Shown here: piece by piece, positions 53,764 through 61,109 of the stretch | How the letters are laid out: every line of letters starts with the position of its first letter | Numbering within the stretch: position 1 is the first letter of the stretch | From: Dyella acidiphila | GTDB lineage: Bacteria > Pseudomonadota > Gammaproteobacteria > Xanthomonadales > Rhodanobacteraceae | Direction: 5' to 3' | Assembly: GCF_014863405.1 (NCBI RefSeq) | Contig: NZ_JACZZA010000005.1 | Location: 62,001-126,000 of the forward strand | Length of the DNA stretch: 64,000 nt | Made by a program: the position numbers and the translations under genes | Notes under the pieces: model-generated | Told to the model about the DNA's origin: nothing | Seen by the model: only the letters and a program-made list of their open reading frames with translations | Databases searched by the model: none

Positions 53764-54581
53764 GCGCGCGCATGGCCAAAGTGCTGATCAACGGCTTGCT
53801 GATCGGCGCCGCGGCAGTGGCGCTGTTTCCGCTGTTGTGGATGCTGTCGGCATCGTTCATGCCGCCCGGTGCGGCCGATACGCTGCCGCCACCGCTATGG
53901 CCGGCACACGCCACCCTGCACAACTATCACGAGCTGTTCCGGCGCGCCGGCATGGGCCGCTATCTGCTCAACAGCCTGCTGGTGGCAACGGCGATCACCC
54001 TGCTCTCGCTGGCGCTGAATCTGATGGCCGGCTATGCCTTTGCCAAATTGCGCTTCGCCGGCCGGCGCGGATGGTTCAGGGCCGTGCTCGGCACACTGGT
54101 GATTCCGGCCCAGGTGGCCATGCTGCCCTTGTTCCTGATGTTCAAATATCTGGGCCTGGTCAATAGCTACGGCGGCGTGATCGTGCCGGCCATGGCCAGC
54201 GCATTCGGCATTTTTCTGGTGCGCCAATATGCGCGCGGCATTCCCGACGAGCTGCTGGAAGCGGCGCGCATCGACGGCGCCGGCGAACTGCATATCTTTA
54301 CGCGCATCGTGTTGCCGCTGCTCAAGCCGATCGTGGCCACGCTGGCGATCTTCACCTTTCTGACCGCATGGAACGATTTCATGTGGCCGCTGATCGTGCT
54401 GACCGGACAGGAGCATGAAACCTTGCCGCTGGGACTGGCCGCGCTGGCCCGGGAACATGCACAGGACAGCGAACTGATGATGGCCGGCGCGGTGGTGACC
54501 GTGCTGCCGGTGCTGCTGTTGTTCCTGGCCCTGCAGCGGTATTACCTGCAAGGCCTGCTGCTCGGCAGCGTGAAGGGCTAG
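53760..54581 (+). CDS. ABC sugar importer permease, MalG-type
   Basis: Inner-membrane permease of 273 residues with six predicted helices. The EAA loop reads LLEAARIDGAGELHIFTRIVLPLLKP, followed by FLTAWNDFMWPLIVLTGQE, typical for the MalG partner. The start is taken as the GTG at 53760, which overlaps the malF-type stop and has GGGGAAGAA just upstream. An ATG at 53772 is possible and would shorten the protein by four residues. The rightward operon ends here; 39 bases later the ATPase gene converges on it. Confidence 0.93.
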   Translation: MSARMAKVLINGLLIGAAAVALFPLLWMLSASFMPPGAADTLPPPLWPAHATLHNYHELFRRAGMGRYLLNSLLVATAITLLSLALNLMAGYAFAKLRFAGRRGWFRAVLGTLVIPAQVAMLPLFLMFKYLGLVNSYGGVIVPAMASAFGIFLVRQYARGIPDELLEAARIDGAGELHIFTRIVLPLLKPIVATLAIFTFLTAWNDFMWPLIVLTGQEHETLPLGLAALAREHAQDSELMMAGAVVTVLPVLLLFLALQRYYLQGLLLGSVKG

Positions 54582-54620
54582 GAGGCCGGTGTGACGCGGT
54601 ATCGCCCAAACCGGTCTGCG

Positions 54621-55712
54621 TCAGGCGATGCGCTTGCCGTCGGCGGCATCGAAAAAATGCAGATGCGCGGCAGCAAAGCCCAACGGCAACACACTACCGC
54701 GCGTTGGCAGTTCGCCGGGCGGCACGCGCGCCACCAGCATGTGCTCGCCATGGCGCAGATTGAGAAACACATCGCTGCCCACCGGCTCGATCACCTCGAG
54801 CGTGGCGGCCAGCGCAGCGTTGCCGGCCGCGACCGGCTGCAAGTGTTCCGGGCGCACGCCCAGCGTAACCTCCCGGCCCAACCAGGCCTGCAGTGCGGAC
54901 GCCTGCGCAGGCAGTTCGCCCAGCGGCAGCAAGGCGCCTGCCATATCGAGCTGCCATTGCGTATCGCGCCGCAGCTGGCCACGCAGAAAATTCATTGCCG
55001 GCGAACCGACAAAGCCGGCGACAAACAGATTGGCCGGCCGCTGGTACAGGTTCATCGGCGTGTCGATCTGCTGGATATGCCCGCCATCCAGCACCACGAT
55101 GCGCTGCCCCAGGGTCATCGCCTCGACCTGGTCGTGCGTGACATAAATCATGGTGGCGCCCAGTTGCCGGTGCAGCCGTGCGATCTCCACCCGCATCGAC
55201 GCACGCAGGCGGGCATCGAGATTGGACAGCGGTTCGTCCAGCAGGAACACCTTCGGCTCGCGCACCAGCGCGCGCCCCAGCGCCACGCGCTGGCGCTGGC
55301 CGCCCGACAATGCCGCCGGCCGTGCGTCGAGCCGCGATTCCAGCTCGAGCAGCCGCGCCACCTCGCTTACGCGCCGGTCGATTTCCGCGCGCGCCTTGCC
55401 GCGCAAGCGCAGTCCGAAGCCGAGGTTCTCGGCCACCGTCATATGCGGATACAGCGCGTAGTTCTGAAACACCATCGCGATATCGCGGTCTTTGGGTGCA
55501 ACCTCGTTGACCACCCGCGTATCAATCGATACGGTGCCGGACGAAATCGACTCCAGTCCGGCGATCATCCGCAGCAGCGTCGTCTTGCCGCAACCGGAGG
55601 GACCGACCAGCACCAGCAGCTCGCCGTCGGCGATATCGAAGCTGGCTTCGTCCACGGCCACGTGGCCGTTGGGATACAGCTTGCGAACGCGGTCAAGGCT
55701 GACGGTGGCCAT
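54621..55712 (-). CDS. ABC sugar importer ATPase (UgpC/MsmK type)
   Basis: A 363-residue ATPase that would energise the MalFG-type permeases. It has Walker A GPSGCGKTT, Q-loop region MVFQNYALYPHMTVAENLGFGL, signature LSGGQRQRVALGRALVR, Walker B VFLLDEPLSNLDARLR, the H-loop YVTHDQVEAMTLGQ, and the C-terminal MalK-like regulatory domain (TLGVRPEHLQPV ... VFLNLRHGEHMLVARV). It is encoded on the opposite strand from the permeases and divergently from the GH1 gene. It could therefore serve several importers, as MsmK-type ATPases do. Confidence 0.94.
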   Translation of the reverse strand: MATVSLDRVRKLYPNGHVAVDEASFDIADGELLVLVGPSGCGKTTLLRMIAGLESISSGTVSIDTRVVNEVAPKDRDIAMVFQNYALYPHMTVAENLGFGLRLRGKARAEIDRRVSEVARLLELESRLDARPAALSGGQRQRVALGRALVREPKVFLLDEPLSNLDARLRASMRVEIARLHRQLGATMIYVTHDQVEAMTLGQRIVVLDGGHIQQIDTPMNLYQRPANLFVAGFVGSPAMNFLRGQLRRDTQWQLDMAGALLPLGELPAQASALQAWLGREVTLGVRPEHLQPVAAGNAALAATLEVIEPVGSDVFLNLRHGEHMLVARVPPGELPTRGSVLPLGFAAAHLHFFDAADGKRIA

Positions 55713-55796
55713 CGGGATGCATCACTCCGGGTAAAGACGAACCAGGCCGCATACACGCGGCTTGGTACCAGCGCTGCGCCGCACTATTCTCGTCGC

Positions 55797-55808
55797 GTAA
55801 TCGATTAC
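55797..55808. promoter_or_regulatory. LacI-type palindrome between ATPase and GH1 genes
   Basis: GTAATCGATTAC is a perfect 12-base palindrome with central CG, in context CGTAATCGATTACA. It differs from TGTAAACGTTTACA by the inner bases (ATCGAT instead of AACGTT) and sits 36 bases upstream of the GH1 ATG. It may bind the same LacI protein or a paralogue encoded elsewhere. Confidence 0.65.
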
Positions 55809-55843
55809 ATCAAGCCGCATCGCCGCATACAAGGTTTTACAAC

Positions 55844-57238
55844 ATGAGCGTCAGCTATTCGTTTCCCGCGAACTTCGTGTGGGGCGCCGCCACCTCGGCC
55901 TACCAGATCGAAGGCTCCCCCCTGGCCGACGGCGCCGGCCCCAGTATCTGGCAGCGCTTTGCGCATACGCCGGGCATGATGGCCAATGGCGACACCGGCG
56001 ATATCGCCTGCGATCACTACCGGCGCTTCAAAGACGATGTGCAGCTGATGCGCGCGCTGGGACTGCAAAGCTATCGCTTCAGCATCGCCTGGGCGCGGGT
56101 GCTGCCCGACGGCACCGGGCGCATCAACCAGCAGGGCCTGGATTTCTATTCGCGCCTGGTCGATGAATTGCTAGAACACGGCATCGAACCGAATGCGACG
56201 CTGTTTCATTGGGACCTGCCGGCGGCGCTGGACGACCGCGGCGGCTGGCTCAACCGCGATATCGCGCACTGGTTCGCCGAATATGCCGGTGTGCTGTTCA
56301 AGGCGCTGGATGGGCGGGTCAAGCGCTGGTCCACCATCAACGAGCCGTGGGTGGTGACCGACGGCGGCTATCTGCATGGGGCACTCGCGCCCGGCCATCG
56401 CAGCAAATACGAAGCGCCGATCGCCGCGCATAACTTGATGCGCGCCAGCGGCGCGGGCATCCAGGCCTATCGCGCACTGGGCAAGCATGAGATCGGCGTG
56501 GTGTTCAATATCGAGCCCAAGTATCCGGCCTCCGACAGCGCCGACGACCTGGCGGCGACGCGCCGCGCGCACGCCTACATGAACGAGCAGTTCGCCGACC
56601 CGGCCCTGCTCGGCAGCTATCCCGCCGAGCTGAAGGAAATCTTCGGCAATGCGTGGCCCGATTTTCCCGACGAAGATTTCCGGCTGACCCGCCAGAAGGT
56701 CGATTTCGTCGGCATCAATTACTACACGCGTGCGGTGGTGCGGCACGATGCTTCGGCCTATCCGCTGAAGGCCGCACCGGTGCGCCAGCCCAACACCACC
56801 CAGACCGAAACCGGCTGGGAAGTCTACGAACAGGGCCTGATCGACACACTGGCCTGGTTCAAGCAGCGCTATGGCGATATGCCGCTGTACATCACCGAGA
56901 ACGGCGCGGCCTTCTACGATGCACCGGTGGCATATACCGAGGTAGTGGAGGATCCGCTGCGCGTGGATTATCTGCGCCGGCATCTGCGCGCACTGCATGC
57001 CTCGATCCAGTCCGGCGTGGACGTGCGCGGGTATTACGCGTGGTCGCTGCTGGACAACCTGGAATGGTCGCTGGGGTTTTCCAAGCGCTTCGGGCTTTAT
57101 CACGTGGACTTTGCCACATTGAAGCGGACGCCCAAGGCATCGGCGAAGTTTTATGCCGGGGTGATCAGGAGCAACGGGGCTGCACTCGAAGATCGAGCCC
57201 CCGGCCCCGTCCTCCCGGCGAAGGTCGGGACCCAGTGA
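55844..57238 (+). CDS. GH1 beta-glucosidase
   Basis: Predicted cytoplasmic enzyme of 464 residues (no signal peptide) releasing glucose from imported beta-gluco-oligosaccharides. It starts with the GH1 signature FPANFVWGAATSAYQIEGSP. The acid/base E167 is in WSTINEPWVV and the nucleophile E352 in PLYITENGAAF. YYAWSLLDNLEWSLGFSKRFGLYHVDF near the end is also diagnostic. The last 15 or so residues (DRAPGPVLPAKVGTQ) come from an intergenic-type hairpin repeat that supplies the stop codon, so the 3' end seems to have been replaced or extended by that repeat. Confidence 0.96.
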   Translation: MSVSYSFPANFVWGAATSAYQIEGSPLADGAGPSIWQRFAHTPGMMANGDTGDIACDHYRRFKDDVQLMRALGLQSYRFSIAWARVLPDGTGRINQQGLDFYSRLVDELLEHGIEPNATLFHWDLPAALDDRGGWLNRDIAHWFAEYAGVLFKALDGRVKRWSTINEPWVVTDGGYLHGALAPGHRSKYEAPIAAHNLMRASGAGIQAYRALGKHEIGVVFNIEPKYPASDSADDLAATRRAHAYMNEQFADPALLGSYPAELKEIFGNAWPDFPDEDFRLTRQKVDFVGINYYTRAVVRHDASAYPLKAAPVRQPNTTQTETGWEVYEQGLIDTLAWFKQRYGDMPLYITENGAAFYDAPVAYTEVVEDPLRVDYLRRHLRALHASIQSGVDVRGYYAWSLLDNLEWSLGFSKRFGLYHVDFATLKRTPKASAKFYAGVIRSNGAALEDRAPGPVLPAKVGTQ

Positions 57239-57285
57239 GGTGAGACGGTAAAGACGCTGGATCCCGGCCTGCGCCGGGACGACGA
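57195..57285. repeat. inverted pair of hairpin repeats at the GH1 3' end
   Basis: The right copy has a perfect stem TCCCGGC / GCCGGGA (57262-57279) around CTGC, in the context CTGGATCCCGGCC and GGGACGACG. The left copy (about 57207-57232, GTCCTCCCGGCGAAGGTCGGG) is an imperfect version in the opposite orientation. The GH1 stop codon is at its edge. Together they could fold as a terminator for GH1 and for the convergent GH39 gene. Confidence 0.6.
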
Positions 57286-57339
57286 GTTATCGGGCAGCGA
57301 ATGGTCAGCGTCGAAGCGGAAAGAGCACGGCGCGCAGCA

Positions 57340-58887
57340 TCAATGCAATTCCACCACCACCAGGCCCTGCGGCGGAATATCGAGCACCAGGTGCCCATCC
57401 CGCAGCGCCACCGATTCCGCGGCCGCCATCTGCCCTGCCTCGCGCAGTTGCACGATCTGTTCGCGACTGGGGAAATCCGGCCGCCCCATCCGGTCGAACA
57501 GTGCCACCGCATTGCCGTGCTGCTCGTCCAGCCGCCACACCGTCGCCTTCGCACTGGCGGCAAGATGCGCCACATCCACGTCGAAATGCTTTACTTCGCC
57601 CTTGGGCTTGCCCGGCGTATAGCTCGCCGTATCGCCTACCGGCGGCGCATAGTTCCATAGCGCCAGCACCACCGAACCATCCGCGCGGCGCGTCGCCAAC
57701 GCGCTGTCGCTAGCCAGCGGCAGCTGCGTATCGCCCAGCTTGTGCAGCATGGCAAAGGCATTGAAGGCCGGCTTGGCGATGCGGTCCTCGGCGATCAGGC
57801 CAAAACCGCCGTAGAAGGGATTCTTCACCACGCCCTGCTCCTCGAATACATCGGAGAAGGACCAGTAGCTCATCAGTTCCACCTTGCCCGCGCACTCGCG
57901 GATGGTGTTGGCCATCCACGGGCCCATATAGACGGTGTCGGTGACATTGGGCAGGTTGGCGTAGGAAGCGTTGTATTCGCTGAAGATCAGCGGCAGCTTG
58001 GGATACGGCGACTTGGCGATTTCATCGTGCACTTTCGCCACTGCGCGGCAGACCATGTCGGCGCGCGGAATATTTTCCCCGGTATGGAATACGTTCTGCG
58101 CGGTGTCATCGCCATACACATGCGAGCTGACGAAATCCACCGGCAGGCCGGCATCGTGCACATGCTTGAGGAACACCGGCACCCACGCCGCCTGCGCGGT
58201 GCTGGGGCCGCCAACGCGCAGGCGCGGACTGACCGCCTTCAGCGCCCGCGCGGTGTGTTCGTACAAAGTGAAATAGGTGGGCTGCACTGGCGAGCCGCCC
58301 CAGAAGGCCAGGTTGGGCTCGTTCCATACCTCGAAATACCAGCTGGATACTTCATCGAGGCCGTAGCGCGCGATCAGATGTTGGGCAGAGGCGCGGATCA
58401 TCGCATCCCATTCGGCGTAATCGCGCGGCGGCATCACGTTCGGGTGATACCAGAAATCATGTTGCTTGGACGGATCGGAGCTGAGTTCCGGCGGCATGAA
58501 GCCCAACTCGACATAGGGCTTCACGCCACGCTCCAGCAAACCGTCGTAGATCTGGTCGACGTAGCTGAAGTTGTAGGCGATCTTGCCGTGCTCGTCGCGG
58601 TACACCACACCTACATCGCGGTCGAAGATGCCGTGAAAGCGGATGTACTGGAAGCCGGTGGCGGCATGCACCGCATCCAGATCCTTGCGGTAATCGTCGC
58701 GCAATGCCAGCGAGGCGCGGCCGGAGCCGAACATCTGCTCCCAGAAATGCGGCAGCGGCGTGCCCTGGGCGGTGGCGTCCACCTGCAGGTCAACCGTATC
58801 GGTCGTAGCGCCTGCGGCGGCGGAAACGGCCAGCAAGGCAGTGCACACGCAAGCTGCGAGGCGGCGGAGCAAGGACGGGTTCGGCAT
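57340..58887 (-). CDS. GH39-family glycoside hydrolase, exported
   Basis: A 515-residue protein with signal peptide (LRRLAACVCTALLAVSAAAGA). The GH39 fold is shown by GFQYIRFHGIFDRDVGVVY, FSYVDQIYDGLLERGVKPYVELGFMP, the acid/base E190 in FEVWNEPNLAFW and the nucleophile E304 in LIFSEYNASY. The C-terminal beta-sandwich carries VVLALWNYAPP. Characterised members are mostly beta-xylosidases; others act on different beta-linked sugars, so the substrate is open. ATG 58887 is preferred (GGGAG eight bases upstream) over 58899. A TGTAAACGTTTACG site 37 bases upstream places it in the LacI regulon. Confidence 0.92.
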   Translation of the reverse strand: MPNPSLLRRLAACVCTALLAVSAAAGATTDTVDLQVDATAQGTPLPHFWEQMFGSGRASLALRDDYRKDLDAVHAATGFQYIRFHGIFDRDVGVVYRDEHGKIAYNFSYVDQIYDGLLERGVKPYVELGFMPPELSSDPSKQHDFWYHPNVMPPRDYAEWDAMIRASAQHLIARYGLDEVSSWYFEVWNEPNLAFWGGSPVQPTYFTLYEHTARALKAVSPRLRVGGPSTAQAAWVPVFLKHVHDAGLPVDFVSSHVYGDDTAQNVFHTGENIPRADMVCRAVAKVHDEIAKSPYPKLPLIFSEYNASYANLPNVTDTVYMGPWMANTIRECAGKVELMSYWSFSDVFEEQGVVKNPFYGGFGLIAEDRIAKPAFNAFAMLHKLGDTQLPLASDSALATRRADGSVVLALWNYAPPVGDTASYTPGKPKGEVKHFDVDVAHLAASAKATVWRLDEQHGNAVALFDRMGRPDFPSREQIVQLREAGQMAAAESVALRDGHLVLDIPPQGLVVVELH

Positions 58888-58923
58888 GGCGGCTCCCATG
58901 GCGGCCGGCGAAATAGCCGGCCA

Positions 58924-58937
58924 TGTAAACGTTTACG
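58924..58937. promoter_or_regulatory. LacI-type operator upstream of the GH39 gene
   Basis: TGTAAACGTTTACG differs in one base from the perfect site at 45976-45989. It lies 37 bases upstream of the GH39 start codon, where it would block transcription when occupied. This ties the GH39 gene to the LacI protein encoded at 46050. Confidence 0.85.
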
Positions 58938-58987
58938 TGATCAGGGGAGTTTCGTATGGATGCCGCTTCGCTTCAAGTGGCAGAACG

Positions 58988-59013
58988 GTCATTCCGGCCC
59001 ACGCCGGAATGAC
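58988..59013. repeat. perfect hairpin repeat GTCATTCCGGC ... GCCGGAATGAC
   Basis: An 11-base perfect stem with a CCAC loop lies just after the parvulin gene stop (59025) of the nar operon, in the 137-base gap to the GH39 gene. It is a member of the dispersed ATTCC-type hairpins seen in this window (35711, 57195) and may terminate the nar operon. Confidence 0.65.
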
Positions 59014-59024
59014 GGCTGCCCGTG

Positions 59025-59741
59025 CTACTGCACCAACGGCGAAACCGCCGCATCAAGCTCCACGCCCTGCAGTTCGGCCTGACCGGCCAGCACTTGCACG
59101 TACTGGCGCAACGCACGCGCCTCCGCCTCGCCGCGCAGATCGTCGGCGACGCGTTCGCATACCTGCTCGTAGGGCAGTTGCTGGCCAGGTACGCGCCGCT
59201 CCACGGTAACGATATGAAAGCCGAAGCGCGTCCGCACCAGTGCAGGCAGGATGCCAGCCGCGCTGCTTTCGAACAGGGCCTGCTCGAACTCGGGCACCGT
59301 GGATCCACGCTGCAACTGGCCCAGTTCACCGCCGAGCGCTCCGGACGGGCAATTCGAATGACTGCGCGCACGCTCCGCAAATAATTCCGGCTGCGCGCGC
59401 AGTTCGCCCAGCATCGCTTCGGCCATGGCGCGTACCGCAGCCACCGGCGTACCCGCCGTCACCTGAAAAAGAATATGCCGCGCAAATACCAGCTCGCCGC
59501 TCTGGTAACGCGCCAGATGCTGCGCGTGGTAGCGCCGGCAGGCCATGTCATCGACCGCGGGTACCTGCACTTCCGCGCTCAATACGCGTTCGATCGCCTG
59601 CTCGATCTGCGCCGCGCCCGCATCCGGTTCCAGCCAGCCCAGCGCCAGCGCACGCTGGCGCAGCAACTCATGCACGGCGGCCAGCTGCGGCGAGACGTCA
59701 TCCTGCGCGGGCACCGCGATACCGTTGACCAGGATCGTCAT
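59025..59741 (-). CDS. parvulin-type peptidyl-prolyl isomerase of the nar operon
   Basis: A 238-residue protein with a PpiC-type rotamase domain (about 110-200): LVFARHILFQV, SNCPSGALGGELGQLQRGSTV and VRTRFGFHIVTVERRVPG. The N-terminal part is helical, as in NifM/SurA-like proteins, and no signal peptide is visible, so it is probably cytoplasmic. The ATG at 59741 overlaps the narI stop (ATGA). A longer frame to 60065 overlaps narI and is not used. Parvulins are known next to nar genes in other proteobacteria; a role in folding or maturing the nitrate reductase is plausible. Confidence 0.88.
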   Translation of the reverse strand: MTILVNGIAVPAQDDVSPQLAAVHELLRQRALALGWLEPDAGAAQIEQAIERVLSAEVQVPAVDDMACRRYHAQHLARYQSGELVFARHILFQVTAGTPVAAVRAMAEAMLGELRAQPELFAERARSHSNCPSGALGGELGQLQRGSTVPEFEQALFESSAAGILPALVRTRFGFHIVTVERRVPGQQLPYEQVCERVADDLRGEAEARALRQYVQVLAGQAELQGVELDAAVSPLVQ

Positions 59742-60445
59742 GAATGCGCCGCCCGCTTGCGCGTACGTACCAGTTGGTAAGGACGGAACAGATAGGCCAG
59801 CGTGCCGGCGCCGCTCCAGATATGCACCATGCGTGTGAACGGCGAGATCAGGAAAATGGTGAAGCCCAGCAGGATATGCACGCGGTAGACCCACTGCGTC
59901 TGCAACAGCAGCGCAGCCACCCCGCTCTGAAAGGTGACGATGCCTTTCACATAGCTGGTCAGCAGTTCGAATTCGGCACCGTCCATATGCTGTGCCGACA
60001 GCGGCACGGTGATCAGGCCCAACAGCAATTGCAGCCACAGCATGATGACCACCGCGATATCCCACTTGCGGCTATTGCGCCGGATGCGCGGATCGCCGAG
60101 CCGCCGGAAGATCAGCACGCTCAGGCCGATGATCGCCACCACCCCGGCCACGCCGCCGCCGGCCATCGCCAGCAGCTGGTGCTGGGCCGGGTTCAGCGCC
60201 CAGTCGACCGCCCAGTGCGGCATCAGAAAACCCAGGAAGTGTCCGATCACCACCACCAGGATGCCGTAGTGGAACAGGTTCGAACCGAGTTTCAACCACC
60301 TTGCCCGCAGCAGCTGCGAGGAATCGCTTTTCCAGGTGTACGGCTCGCGGTCGAAACGAATCAGGCTGCCCAGCAGCAAGACCGTAAGACAGATATACGG
60401 ATAGATACCGAACAGGAACAGTTGCAGGCTGGTGGCGATGTTCAT
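59738..60445 (-). CDS. narI: respiratory nitrate reductase gamma subunit (cytochrome b)
   Basis: Inner-membrane dihaem cytochrome of 235 residues that takes electrons from quinol and passes them to NarH. It has five hydrophobic segments, starting LQLFLFGIYPYICLTVLLLGSLIRF. Likely haem ligands are H59 and H69 (SNLFHYGILVVVIGHFLGF) and two histidines in the C-terminal part (YRVHILLGFTIFLISPFTRMVHIWSG). Length and spacing match E. coli NarI. It follows narJ by 24 bases. Confidence 0.96.
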   Translation of the reverse strand: MNIATSLQLFLFGIYPYICLTVLLLGSLIRFDREPYTWKSDSSQLLRARWLKLGSNLFHYGILVVVIGHFLGFLMPHWAVDWALNPAQHQLLAMAGGGVAGVVAIIGLSVLIFRRLGDPRIRRNSRKWDIAVVIMLWLQLLLGLITVPLSAQHMDGAEFELLTSYVKGIVTFQSGVAALLLQTQWVYRVHILLGFTIFLISPFTRMVHIWSGAGTLAYLFRPYQLVRTRKRAAHS

Positions 60446-60469
60446 ATCAGTCTCTTCTCTCGCTACGTA

Positions 60470-61108
60470 TCAGCGGCGAAAATCGGTCGGGCGGCAAGGC
60501 GGCGCGCGGTCATTGGCAAACGCCGGCCGCTCCTCCCAGCTGGCATCCAGATCTTCCGGCGGGAGCACCGGCGCATGCGGGTCGAGCCCTTCGGCCCGCG
60601 CCAGTTCCAGCAGTGCACCGAATACCGCGGCATAACGGCTGCGCTTGTGCAGCAGGCGATTGCCGATCGAGCGCAGAATGTGCGCGCAGTCGCCCAGCGT
60701 CTCGCGCACTTCGGCAACATCGCGGCAGCTGAGGTATTCCAGCAGCATCGGCAGGTGATCGGGCAACTCGTTGCCGCTGGGCTCCAGCCCGGCATCCAGA
60801 TAGCGCTGGCGCAGATCGAGCATGGCCGGACCGCGGTCGCGGCCGTCGCCGTGCACATGCTCGAATAGATTGAGCGACGTGCTGCGACCGCGGTCGAACA
60901 GATCGACGAAGCGCGCCTCGGCATCCAGCGCATCGCGGCGCGCAATCTCCCGCGCCAAGGCCAGCAGGCCATCGCGGCTGGCGGTTTTCAGGTCCTGCGC
61001 GGCACGGATCGCCGCTTCGATGTCCGGCAGCGCGGCCCGCAGCTCCGCGTCTGGATAAGCAAGCAACGCGGACAGTGCGCGCAGCAGCATGGTGGGTTGG
61101 CTACGCAT
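60470..61108 (-). CDS. narJ: nitrate reductase assembly chaperone (delta subunit)
   Basis: A 212-residue cytoplasmic chaperone needed for cofactor insertion into NarG; it is not part of the final enzyme. The start MRSQPTMLLRALSALLAYPDAELRAALPDI and the motifs RRDALDAEARFVDLFDRGRSTSLNLFEHVHGDGRDRG (residues about 65-100) and LPDHLPMLLEYLS are typical. The ATG at 61108 lies one base after the narH stop; a frame reaching 61303 would overlap narH. The C-terminal tail (PPEDLDASWEERPAF) is also usual. Confidence 0.94.
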   Translation of the reverse strand: MRSQPTMLLRALSALLAYPDAELRAALPDIEAAIRAAQDLKTASRDGLLALAREIARRDALDAEARFVDLFDRGRSTSLNLFEHVHGDGRDRGPAMLDLRQRYLDAGLEPSGNELPDHLPMLLEYLSCRDVAEVRETLGDCAHILRSIGNRLLHKRSRYAAVFGALLELARAEGLDPHAPVLPPEDLDASWEERPAFANDRAPPCRPTDFRR

Positions 61109-61109
61109 C

